Below are positions 34,453 to 41,821 of a stretch of 64,000 nucleotides of DNA, one piece after another. Source of the DNA: Insolitispirillum peregrinum (GTDB lineage Bacteria; Pseudomonadota; Alphaproteobacteria; Rhodospirillales; Rhodospirillaceae); the NCBI RefSeq assembly GCF_042665255.1, contig NZ_JBHTCD010000019.1; one strand, written 5' to 3'. The notes under the pieces were generated by a model. That model searched no databases. It was not told the DNA's origin and saw only the letters and a list, made by a program, of their open reading frames with translations. Every line of letters begins with the position of its first letter. Position 1 is the first letter of the stretch. A program made the position numbers and the translations under genes.

Positions 34453-35271
34453 TCAGGCTGCCGCCGGAGGCTGCAACAGGGCGGCGGTGGCCTGCGCCAC
34501 GTCATCCTGTTTCATCAGCGATTCCCCGATCAGGAAGCGCAACGCCCCCGCCTTGGCCATGCGATACAGGTCCGCCGGGGTCTTCAGGCCGCTTTCGGCG
34601 ACCAAAGTCCGGTTCGGCGGCAGCATCCTTGCCAGCTCCTCGGTGGTGGACAGATCGGTGACCAGCGTTTTCAGGTTGCGGTTGTTGACCCCGATCAGGC
34701 GGCTGTTCATCACGCTGAGGGCGCGTTCCATTTCCTCGGCGTCATGAACTTCGACCAGCACGTCCATGTCGAGCGAAAAGGCCAGGTCTTCCAGCTCGCT
34801 CGCCAGATCGTCATTCAGGGCGGCCATGATCACCAGAATGCAGTCGGCCCCCATGGCGCGGGCTTCATAGACCTGATAGGGGTCGATCATGAAGTCCTTG
34901 CGCAGCACCGGCAGCGCGCAGGCGGCGCGCGCCTGCCGCAGATAGTCGTCATCGCCCTGGAAATACTTGATGTCGGTCAGGATTGACAGGCACGAGGCAC
35001 CGCCAGCCTGATAGGCTTGTGCCAGCGCCGCCGGGTTGAAGTCCGGGCGGATCAGCCCCGCCGATGGCGAGGCTTTCTTGATTTCGCAGATCAGGCCATA
35101 GCGCTGCTGGGCCACATGGCGGGACAGGGCGTTCATGAAGCCGCGCGGGCGACCGTCACCGCTGGCCATCGCTTTGGCGGCGCGCTCGACCTCGGCCAGC
35201 GGGCGCTGGTCCTTGCAGGCGGCAACGTGCAGGGCGGTGTCGGCACAGATTTGGGCGAGAATGTCAGCCAT
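34453..35271 (-). CDS. trpC: Indole-3-glycerol-phosphate synthase
   Basis: Converts CdRP to indole-3-glycerol phosphate in tryptophan synthesis. The 272-residue TIM barrel has EIKKASPSAGLIRPDF near residue 65, LPVLRKDFMIDPYQ, GVNNRNLKT and VAESGLKTPAD. It is monofunctional, without a TrpF part. It follows trpD after 4 bp. Confidence 0.97.
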   Translation of the reverse strand: MADILAQICADTALHVAACKDQRPLAEVERAAKAMASGDGRPRGFMNALSRHVAQQRYGLICEIKKASPSAGLIRPDFNPAALAQAYQAGGASCLSILTDIKYFQGDDDYLRQARAACALPVLRKDFMIDPYQVYEARAMGADCILVIMAALNDDLASELEDLAFSLDMDVLVEVHDAEEMERALSVMNSRLIGVNNRNLKTLVTDLSTTEELARMLPPNRTLVAESGLKTPADLYRMAKAGALRFLIGESLMKQDDVAQATAALLQPPAAA

Positions 35272-35275
35272 GGGT

Positions 35276-36304
35276 TCAGACCTCCTGAGCGGACCGTTGA
35301 GTGACAGCGATCAGGCGTTGCAGGGTGTCCCATGCCCGGCCATCGTCGATGGCGGCGGCAGCCATCGCCACCCCGTCGCGCAGAGTGGCAACCTTGTCGG
35401 CCACCATCAGCGAGGCGCTGGTGTTGAACAGTACGATGTCACGATAGGGGCCGTGCGCCCCTTTTAGCAGGGCGGTCAGGGCGGCGGCATTGTGGGCGGC
35501 ATCGCCTCCCTTCAGGTCGTCGGCGCTGGCCAGCGGCAGTCCGACATCCTCGGGGGTGATGGTATAGGTGCTGACGGCGCCGTTATGGTATTCGCCGACA
35601 TGGGTCGGGCCGGTGGTGGTGATTTCGTCCAGCCCGTCCGAGCCATGAACCACCATCGCCCGCTTTGAGCCCAGCTTGCCGAGCACGATGGCAATCGGCT
35701 CCACCCATTGCCGGGAATAGACGCCCAGCAACTGGCGGGCGGCACCGGCCGGGTTGGCCAGCGGGCCGAGCAGGTTGAAAATGGTGCGGGTGCCCAGTTC
35801 CATGCGCACCGGGCCGACGTGGCGCATGGCCGAGTGATGGCGGGGAGCCATCAGGAAGCCGATACCGACATCGCGGATGGCGTCTTCGACGTGGGCCATT
35901 TCGGCTTCGAGGTTGACCCCCAGCGCCGCCAGCACGTCGGCGGAACCGGACTTCGACGACATTGCCTTGTTGCCATGCTTGGCCACCACCACCCCGCAGG
36001 CCGCCGTCACCAGCGCGGCAGCGGTGGAGATGTTGTAGGTCCCCGAGGCATCGCCGCCGGTGCCACAGGTATCAATGGCCCCCTCGGGGGCACAGACCTG
36101 GGTGGCCTTGGCGCGCATGATGCGGGCGGCGGCGGTGATTTCCTCGATGGTTTCGCCGCGCATGCGCAGGGCCATCAGGAAGGCCCCCATTTGCGCTGCC
36201 GAGGCTTCGCCGGACATGATGATGTTGAACGCCAGTTCGGCGTCAGCTTCGGAGAGGGTCTCCCCCAGGGCGAGGCGGGGCAGGAACTGTTTCAGGCCGG
36301 ACAT
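35276..36304 (-). CDS. trpD: Anthranilate phosphoribosyltransferase
   Basis: Joins anthranilate to PRPP. The 342-residue protein shows TCGTGGDASGTYNIST (PRPP loop), HGNKAMSSKSGSADVLAALG and GPLANPAGA. ATG 36304 comes directly after the trpG stop (TGAG-ATG); an ATG at 36316 would overlap trpG but has its AAGG too close. Translational coupling with trpG is likely. Confidence 0.97.
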   Translation of the reverse strand: MSGLKQFLPRLALGETLSEADAELAFNIIMSGEASAAQMGAFLMALRMRGETIEEITAAARIMRAKATQVCAPEGAIDTCGTGGDASGTYNISTAAALVTAACGVVVAKHGNKAMSSKSGSADVLAALGVNLEAEMAHVEDAIRDVGIGFLMAPRHHSAMRHVGPVRMELGTRTIFNLLGPLANPAGAARQLLGVYSRQWVEPIAIVLGKLGSKRAMVVHGSDGLDEITTTGPTHVGEYHNGAVSTYTITPEDVGLPLASADDLKGGDAAHNAAALTALLKGAHGPYRDIVLFNTSASLMVADKVATLRDGVAMAAAAIDDGRAWDTLQRLIAVTQRSAQEV

Positions 36305-36305
36305 C

Positions 36306-36911
36306 TCAGGCAGCATCCTTCGTGCGGGTCAACGGCTGGCCGCCCTGGGCCAGGGTCAGGAAATTCTTCAGCATGGCGTGGCCGTGCTCGCTGGCGATGC
36401 TTTCGGGGTGGAACTGCACGCCGTAAATCGGGAACTCTTTATGCTCCATCGCCATGATCAGGCCGTCGTCCGTTTCCGAGGTGATGCTCAGGCAATCGGG
36501 CAGGCTGGAGCGTTCGACGATCAGCGAGTGATAGCGGGTGGCCTGGAACGGTGACGGGATACCGGCGAAAATGCCATGCCCGTTGTGGGTCAGGGTGCTG
36601 ACCTTGCCATGCAGCGGTTCCGGGGCGCGGATGACCTTGCCGCCAAAGGCCTGACCAATCGACTGATGCCCCAGACAAACGCCGAACAGCGGGATATGCC
36701 CGGCGGCGCGGGTGATCAGCGGCAGGCAGATCCCCGCACGGTCCGGGTCACACGGGCCGGGAGACAGAATGATCCCCTGTGGTGCCCTGTCGATCACCTG
36801 TTCGACGGTCAGGGCATCGTTGCGGTACACGGTGACGTCGGCCCCCAGCTCGCCCAGATAATGCCAGAGGTTATAGGTAAAGCTGTCGTAGTTATCGATC
36901 AGAAGAAACAT
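36306..36911 (-). CDS. trpG: Anthranilate synthase component II (glutamine amidotransferase)
   Basis: Supplies ammonia from glutamine for anthranilate (and possibly aminodeoxychorismate) synthesis. The 201-residue class I amidotransferase has LSPGPCDPD, the catalytic Cys in GVCLGHQSIGQAFGG, and the His/Glu pair in QFHPESIAS. It heads trpG-D-C-moaC. trpE, often directly upstream, is not in the window; the space upstream is filled by the tandem RNA-like repeat. Confidence 0.97.
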   Translation of the reverse strand: MFLLIDNYDSFTYNLWHYLGELGADVTVYRNDALTVEQVIDRAPQGIILSPGPCDPDRAGICLPLITRAAGHIPLFGVCLGHQSIGQAFGGKVIRAPEPLHGKVSTLTHNGHGIFAGIPSPFQATRYHSLIVERSSLPDCLSITSETDDGLIMAMEHKEFPIYGVQFHPESIASEHGHAMLKNFLTLAQGGQPLTRTKDAA

Positions 36912-37177
36912 TCCGTCACCTAACGCATTGTAATGGCTGACTCATCTATCGTGTCGGTACCGTTTGGACCCGGTAAGTCATCCGATTGAGCCGCCGCTGT
37001 CGTTGTGCCGCACGGGCCTGGATGGGCGGCAGATTACCGCGCAGGCGGTGACTTGTCACCACTCGCGATGCCGTCGATCCGTGCAGCCCTTTTGGACTGC
37101 ACTCATATTACCCATCTGTCGCCATGGCGATGGTGGGAGATGTGACTGGGGGGAGATGGGCTGTGGCATCAAGGTGG

Positions 37178-38003
37178 GAGGCGCCGCCGCCACGACGACA
37201 GACGCTGGCGTCCTTACGGGCATGGATGACACAGCCAGAGCATCGTGCGAAAAGTGGGAACCGGTTTTCGCAACAGTAATGCGGCACTACAAAAGGTTAG
37301 ACCAGCATGCCAGCGTCAGATTGACCCTCGCTGGTCTAGCTATGCCAGCGCCTCGGGCCGTAGTGTAGAGCGGATATGGCGGGGTTTCTATCAGGGACAG
37401 CTACAAGAAAGGCCCCGAGGCTTCCAGAAAGGGCGAGGGTCTACATCCCTGCGTTCCAGAAAGCTCGGAGCCAGAGTGCAAGTGTCTTTGCAAGATGGAA
37501 CTCTGTCAAGACTGATCATGGTCATTTGCTACGGATCATGCAAAGGATGGCGCTGTTTCGAGGACAGGTGAGACTCCAGACCTTTCTGATGCGGCACGGA
37601 CCTCTATTCCGGCGTTCCAGAAAGCTCGGAGCCTCAGCTGTGATCGTTGCACAGAGCATGGTCCAGTCAAAGGGCTACCCGACCCGTGGGCTGAGGAACA
37701 GCGTGCGATCATGGGAGGTGAAAACGGGACAACGGCAGGAGTACTACTCCAAATTCACCTTTGGGTACAAGAAATGCCCATCGGAAGGATGCTCAAGGGA
37801 CCTTCCAAATGGGCTCTTTGTCTTCGCCTAGCCTGCAAGGTCTGTCCCTTGAAAGCACCGGAACAGGCAGAACCGAAGACAATGCAGCTTTAGATGATCT
37901 TTTTCGATACATCAAGTGGCAAGCGGGCGATATTTGTGTAAGGCCACAGAACACGACGGCTGAAAAAAAGATGTCAAGCTGCCATCCGCCCCTGTCCGGG
38001 AGC
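37178..38003 (+). ncRNA. Candidate large structured RNA, copy 1
   Basis: Nested inverted repeats run through the unit. Hairpin A: GGCCCCGAG 37411-37419 with CTCGGAGCC 37464-37472, apical AGGG/CCCT. Hairpin B: GAGACTCC 37570-37577 with GGAGCCTC 37628-37635, inner CTTTCTG/CAGAAAG, apical CGGA/TCCG. Hairpin C: TGATCG 37641 with CGATCA 37706. Hairpin D: AGGTGAA 37716 with TTCACCT 37754, enclosing GGAGT/ACTCC. Hairpin E: GCCCAT 37776 with ATGGGC 37809, enclosing GGAAGG/CCTTCC. Hairpin F: TTGTCTTCG 37818 with CGAAGACAA 37874, enclosing GCCTG/CAGGC and CAAGG/CCTTG. This density, with compensatory differences between A and B, points to RNA rather than protein. I do not recognise RNase P, tmRNA, 6S, SRP or a group I/II intron. 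Strand is inferred from the terminator at 38995. Confidence 0.55.
37236..37341 (+). repeat. Interspersed palindromic element inserted in RNA copy 1
   Basis: Present in unit 1 and replaced by five bases in unit 2. It contains GTGCGAAAAGTGGGAACCGG, then TTTTCGCA, CAAAAGGTTAGACCAG and GCCAGCGTCAG; it is closely similar to the reverse complement of 63697-63778. It falls between GGCATGG and CCATGCC, which pair in unit 2, so it sits in a hairpin loop. Related AACCGGTT-centred intergenic palindromes are common in alphaproteobacteria. Confidence 0.8.
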
Positions 38004-38145
38004 AGGTGCCTCGGCACCCGCCGCGAGCAAATGCAGCCGCATACGATGCGTCCCTTGCTCTCAACGCACAAAACGACGGCGGGATTTGAATCAGCTTAAG
38101 TGGTTCCATGCTGTGTTGCAACCAGTAAGAGGGCGATGGAGACGA

Positions 38146-38872
38146 GAGGCGCCGCCGCCACGACGACAGACGCTGGCGTCCTTACGGGCATGGATGACAC
38201 AGCTCACCATGCCAGCGCCTTGGGCGGTAGTGTAGACCGGATATGGCGGGGTTTCTATCAGGGACAGCTACAAGAAAGGCCCCGAGGCCTTCTGATGCGG
38301 CGAGGGTCTACATCCCTGCGGTCCAGAAAGCTCGGAGCCAGAATGCAAGTGTCTTTGCACGATGGAACTCTGTCAAGACTAACCATGGCCATCTGCCACG
38401 GATCATGCAAAGGATGGCGCTGTTTCGAGGACAGGCGAGACTCCAGATATTTCTGAAAGGGCACGGACCTCTATTCCGGCGGTCCAGAAAGCTCGGAGCC
38501 TCAGCTGTGATCGTTGCACAGAGCATGGTCCAGTCAAAGGGCTACCCGACCCGTGGGCTGAGGAACAGCGTGCGATCATGGGAGGTGAAAACGGGACAAC
38601 GGCAGGAGTACTACTCCAAATTCACCTTTGGGTACAAGAAATGCCCATCGGAAGGATGCTCAAGGGACCTTCCAAATGGGCTCTTTGTCTTCGCCTAGCC
38701 TGCAAGGTCTGTCCCTTGAAAGCACCGGAACAGGCAGAACCGAAGACAATGCAGCTTTAGATGATCTTTTTCGATACATCAAGTGGCAAGCAGGCGATAC
38801 TTGTGTAAGGCTACAGAACACGACGGCTGAAAAAAAAGATGTCAAGCTGCCATCCGCCCCTGTCCGGGAGCA
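38146..38872 (+). ncRNA. Candidate large structured RNA, copy 2
   Basis: Same fold as copy 1 at +867: hairpins A (38278-38339), B (38437-38502), C, D, E and F all keep their pairing. GGCATGG/CCATGCC closes the loop that holds the insertion in copy 1. A variable stem stays paired in both copies: GATGG/CCATC here (38361, 38389) against GATGG/TCATT in copy 1, where G-U pairs replace G-C. A 151-codon frame is open in both copies, but most differences there change amino acids and two other frames are also open, so I do not call a protein. A terminator lies 120 bp downstream. Confidence 0.55.
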
Positions 38873-38889
38873 CATCCCCCGGCATCTAC

Positions 38890-38967
38890 ATTTTCCCTGA
38901 TGATCAACAAAACGGGGTCCGGGGCCTCAAGGCCCCGGCGAGGTATGGAGCAGCGCTCCATGATCCT
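38890..38967 (+). repeat. REP-like two-hairpin repeat, copy 6
   Basis: TGATCAACAAAACGGGGT, CCGGGGCC...GGCCCCGG hairpin, CGAGGTA and TGGAGC-AGC-GCTCCA. It directly follows RNA copy 2, within 20 bp of the end of the duplicated unit. Confidence 0.85.
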
Positions 38968-38994
38968 GTTTTTGTTTGTTGCGGGCTGAAAATA

Positions 38995-39024
38995 CAAAAC
39001 CCGCCATCGTTGTGGCGGGTTTTG
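38995..39024 (+). terminator. Intrinsic terminator downstream of the tandem RNA
   Basis: CAAAACCCGCCA (38995-39006) pairs perfectly with TGGCGGGTTTTG (39013-39024). No protein gene precedes it on the plus strand for about 8 kb, so the most likely transcript it ends is the tandem RNA. It could act in both directions. Confidence 0.75.
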
Positions 39025-39441
39025 CATGAATGGCGTCGCGTTGGGCGGCGCTCTTTCCTTTGGCGGTGTTTCCCGCGCTAAAGGGCTGTTTGTTTCAGCC
39101 CGCCGCGATCCGGTGTCCCCTCGTCGCGTTGCCGCGTTGACCGCGGCATCCTCCCTAAACTCAGGCGTCGTTCCATGTGTGTGTCATTGGACCGGCCCTC
39201 TTTTTGAACAAGGCAAAGATATGCGTCTAAAGTATCGTTGTCACGCAAAAAAGGCATGGCTAGGGCGATTCTGGTAAAAAACCTGATTTCAGGGGTGTTT
39301 GCGGATAAATCATCCTGCATACCGGCATCGTTCCGAGCACGTTCTGTGGGCGAAAGGCTTTCTTAAGGCGGTGACACTATAACGGAATCCACTTTCGCGG
39401 GCCTTTGGTTGGGCCAGCCTGCACGCAAGGAGGATGCACCC
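39025..39441. other. Intergenic region, no gene seen
   Basis: A 417-bp gap. A minus-strand frame (39078-39320) is open but shows no family features or RBS. The promoter of the following exported-protein gene must lie here; I cannot place it confidently. Confidence 0.55.
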
Positions 39442-39879
39442 ATGAAGCATATCAGTGTTGCCTCGGTGTCGGGGGTGTTGCTGGGGATGCTGCTGGTCAG
39501 CACGGCGCAGGCGCAGGGCAGCGGCGTGCGGGTGGCGACCGACCGCGAGACCTGTTTGCAGGCGGCGGGGGCGTCGGTGCCGTCGGCCACCTATACGCCG
39601 GGGGTTGATGCCTATGGCAACGCGGTGGCCCCTGCCGAGGGCGACAGCGGCGGGGTTGATTCCCAGTGGCTGGCGGAATCGGTGACCATCGTGCTGTCGG
39701 TGGACATGGCCAAACGCTATGGCATTGGCAACAACGGTGCTTCCTTTGGGGCGGAGGCTCCGCTGGGGCAAGTGACCCTGCGCAACGGGCAGGTGTACGT
39801 CAACGGGCGTCCGCTGCAAGCCAATGATCAGGCGGCATTCCTTGATGCCTGCAACCGTTTGCCGATGCGTCGCAAATAG
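39442..39879 (+). CDS. Small exported protein of unknown function
   Basis: A 145-residue product with a clear signal peptide (MKHISVASVSGVLLGMLLVSTAQA, cleavage likely after AQA), so it is periplasmic or secreted. The mature part has two Cys and no recognised domain (DRETCLQAAGASVPSATYTPGVDAYG; VTIVLSVDMAKRYGI; LDACNRLPM). Similar small proteins in alphaproteobacteria are annotated as hypothetical. AAGGAGG precedes ATG 39442. A bidirectional terminator follows. Confidence 0.8.
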   Translation: MKHISVASVSGVLLGMLLVSTAQAQGSGVRVATDRETCLQAAGASVPSATYTPGVDAYGNAVAPAEGDSGGVDSQWLAESVTIVLSVDMAKRYGIGNNGASFGAEAPLGQVTLRNGQVYVNGRPLQANDQAAFLDACNRLPMRRK

Positions 39880-39893
39880 TCGCAGACAAAAGA

Positions 39894-39930
39894 CAACGGG
39901 GCAAAGGCCGCTACAGCCTTTGCCCCGTTG
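39894..39930. terminator. Bidirectional terminator between exported protein and carbamoyltransferase
   Basis: A 15-bp perfect stem (39894-39908 with 39916-39930) around a 7-nt loop, placed between convergent stops at 39879 and 39946. Confidence 0.85.
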
Positions 39931-39945
39931 CGTGTCTGGTTTGGC

Positions 39946-41676
39946 TTATCCGCGTTCGTACAGGCCGCCGTTGGTGACCAGAAAATCCACCCGGCCATCG
40001 GTCAGGGCGCGGATGGCTTCGGCGGGGGCGTTGACGATCGGCTCTTCGTGAACGTTGAAGCTGGTGTTGACCAGCACCGGCAGGCCGCTTTCGGCTTCGA
40101 AGGCGGTCAGGATGTCGTGGTACAGCGGGTTGTCCTGATGGCGGATCAACTGCGGACGGGCCGAGTGGTCAACGTGGACCACGGCGGCAATCTTTTCGCG
40201 CCACTGTTCCTTGACCCCGGTGGTGATGGTCATGAAGCGGCAGGCATAGGCGTTGACCGGGGTGACGTCAAAGACCTCGGTGGCCTTTTCTTCCAGCACC
40301 ACCGGCGCAAACGGCATGAACTCGGTGCGCGACAGGCGGCGGTTCAGTTCGTCGTGGGTGTCGCGGCGGGACGGGTTGGCGAGGATGGTACGAGCCCCCA
40401 GCGCGCGCGGGCCGAACTCCATCCGGCCAGTGTAGATCGCTCCGATGCCGCCCTGTGCCAGCCGGACGGCGGCGGCCTGTGCCGGAGCGTCGGAGACCTT
40501 GATCACACCGGGGGTCTGCGCCAGCACCGCGTCGGCCTGTTCGGAATAGTCGCGGCCCCAATAGACGTTATCCAGCCGATAGCGGTTGTCCAGCCAGCGG
40601 GCGAGGCCATCCCGGGCGAGCAGGAAATCAAGACCCGCGCCCAGCGACAGGCCTTCGTCGCCCATCGGCGGCACCACGAACACTTCTTCGACCCCGGCCT
40701 GTTCGGCCAGCAGGCGGTTCAGCTTGACGTTGGCGAACACGCCCCCTGCCAGCCCCAGACGCTTGTGCGGATGGCGGACGAGGATGGTGCGCACGGCCCG
40801 CAGGATGAACTCTTCCAGCAGGTCCTGCACCGAGCAGGCAATGTCTTCCTTAGAGCCGCCGTCGCAAATGGCGGTGATGCCTGCGCGCATGGCGTCCAGC
40901 GACGGCCAGTCGCAGGTGATTTCCCCGCTGTCGTGAACGGTGAAGTGCTCTGCCATGGCGTCCTTGAACACCGGCTTGCCGTGTGCGGCCAGGCCGGTGA
41001 CCTTGCCTTCATGGCGCATCATGCGGAACCCCAGCAGCTCGGTCACCACGCCATAGGCCAGCCCGAGGCTGTCGTTGTAGGGTGGCTTGAACAGCAGGTC
41101 GTCGCCGCCGAACAGGTCCTTGATCACTCCGTTGCGAAAGCTGCGGGCGGAATAGAACGCATTGTCGCCGCCGCCATCAGCGGTATAGATCAGGGCTTCG
41201 GTCCAGTCGGTGAAAAACAGCGCGGGCAGGGCGTGGCAGCGGTGATGGTTGGTGTAATGCACCGTGACGTCAGCCCGCAACCCGGCATCGCGCAAAAAGG
41301 CGGCGTTGTCGAACACGGCGCTTTCATCGGCAATGCCGGCCTCTTGCAGGGCCTGTTCCATCATCCGGAACGGCCGCCTGGCCTGACGGCCGGGCAGCAC
41401 CGTGTCCAGCAGGCGGCGAGAGGCGCTCTGGTTTTTGCGATAATACTGCCGCGGCATCGCCGCCCGGCTGAGGGCGACGGCATCGACCTGCTGGCGGGTC
41501 AGTCCGGCCATGTCCAGCAATTCGTCTGCGCAGGCCCACGCCCAGCCATCGGGGGAAACCCCATCGCCCTTTTTGCGGCTCAGGCGCTCCAGTTGAACGG
41601 CACCAAGGACACGGTACTCATCGAACAGGACGGCGGATGCGTCATGGCGACCGGGGTGGAGGGCTAGGACGATCAT
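39946..41676 (-). CDS. Carbamoyltransferase, NodU/CmcH family
   Basis: A 576-residue enzyme of the NodU/CmcH/TobZ type that transfers a carbamoyl group from carbamoyl phosphate, through a carbamoyl-AMP intermediate, to a hydroxyl of a sugar or other small molecule. The N-terminal Kae1-like domain starts MIVLALHPGRHDASAVLFDE and contains HHRCHALPALF (metal-binding His) and YTADGGGDN. The C-terminal YrdC-like region has GRMEFGPRALGARTILANP and FNVHEEPIV. Acceptor unknown: a surface polysaccharide or secondary metabolite is possible. No nod genes are nearby. ATG 41676 is the conserved start. Confidence 0.92.
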   Translation of the reverse strand: MIVLALHPGRHDASAVLFDEYRVLGAVQLERLSRKKGDGVSPDGWAWACADELLDMAGLTRQQVDAVALSRAAMPRQYYRKNQSASRRLLDTVLPGRQARRPFRMMEQALQEAGIADESAVFDNAAFLRDAGLRADVTVHYTNHHRCHALPALFFTDWTEALIYTADGGGDNAFYSARSFRNGVIKDLFGGDDLLFKPPYNDSLGLAYGVVTELLGFRMMRHEGKVTGLAAHGKPVFKDAMAEHFTVHDSGEITCDWPSLDAMRAGITAICDGGSKEDIACSVQDLLEEFILRAVRTILVRHPHKRLGLAGGVFANVKLNRLLAEQAGVEEVFVVPPMGDEGLSLGAGLDFLLARDGLARWLDNRYRLDNVYWGRDYSEQADAVLAQTPGVIKVSDAPAQAAAVRLAQGGIGAIYTGRMEFGPRALGARTILANPSRRDTHDELNRRLSRTEFMPFAPVVLEEKATEVFDVTPVNAYACRFMTITTGVKEQWREKIAAVVHVDHSARPQLIRHQDNPLYHDILTAFEAESGLPVLVNTSFNVHEEPIVNAPAEAIRALTDGRVDFLVTNGGLYERG

Positions 41677-41717
41677 GGAGCCTCGGCGAGTATGAAATGG
41701 TTGCGATGGGGCGTAAC

Positions 41718-41748
41718 AAAAAAGCGCAGCCCTCGGACAGAGCTGCGC
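41718..41748 (-). terminator. Intrinsic terminator after the transhydrogenase-like gene
   Basis: On the minus strand GCGCAGC pairs with GCTGCGC (11-nt loop), followed by six T. It ends the 41822-43201 gene ahead of the carbamoyltransferase. Confidence 0.85.
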
Positions 41749-41821
41749 CCCTTGCATAGCGGCTTGTGGCTCTGGCGTCCAGAGCCTGATGCTGGAAATG
41801 TCTGCTTCTATATTTCTCTCC

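Larger units (their letters stand above)
37178..38872 (+). repeat. Large tandem direct duplication (two units, period about 867 bp)
   Basis: Unit 1 (37178-38003) and unit 2 (38146-38872) are homologous from GAGGCGCCGCCGCC through CCTGTCCGGGAGCA. The offset is 968 bp before and 867 bp after a net 101-bp insertion in unit 1. Positions 37616-37924 are identical to 38483-38791 (309 bases), while the 5' halves differ by scattered substitutions with no indels apart from the insertion. The 142-bp spacer (38004-38145) holds no gene. The flank 36912-37177 has no gene either, only a small hairpin (GTGCAG/CTGCAC, 37081-37102). Confidence 0.92.

Noticed and set aside
37376..38698. A 151-codon reading frame conserved in both tandem units (37376-37831 and 38243-38698)
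   Set aside because: It has no recognisable domain and a weak start. Most differences between copies change amino acids, other frames in the same stretch are also open, and the RNA pairing explains the conservation better. It is not excluded, only judged less likely.
37178..38872. CRISPR array interpretation of the tandem repeats
   Set aside because: Units are hundreds of bases long with no short direct repeats and unique spacers, and no cas genes are present.
37178..38872. Group II intron or retron interpretation of the tandem units
   Set aside because: No reverse transcriptase is encoded nearby, and I see no domain V catalytic-triad hairpin or GUGYG 5' end.
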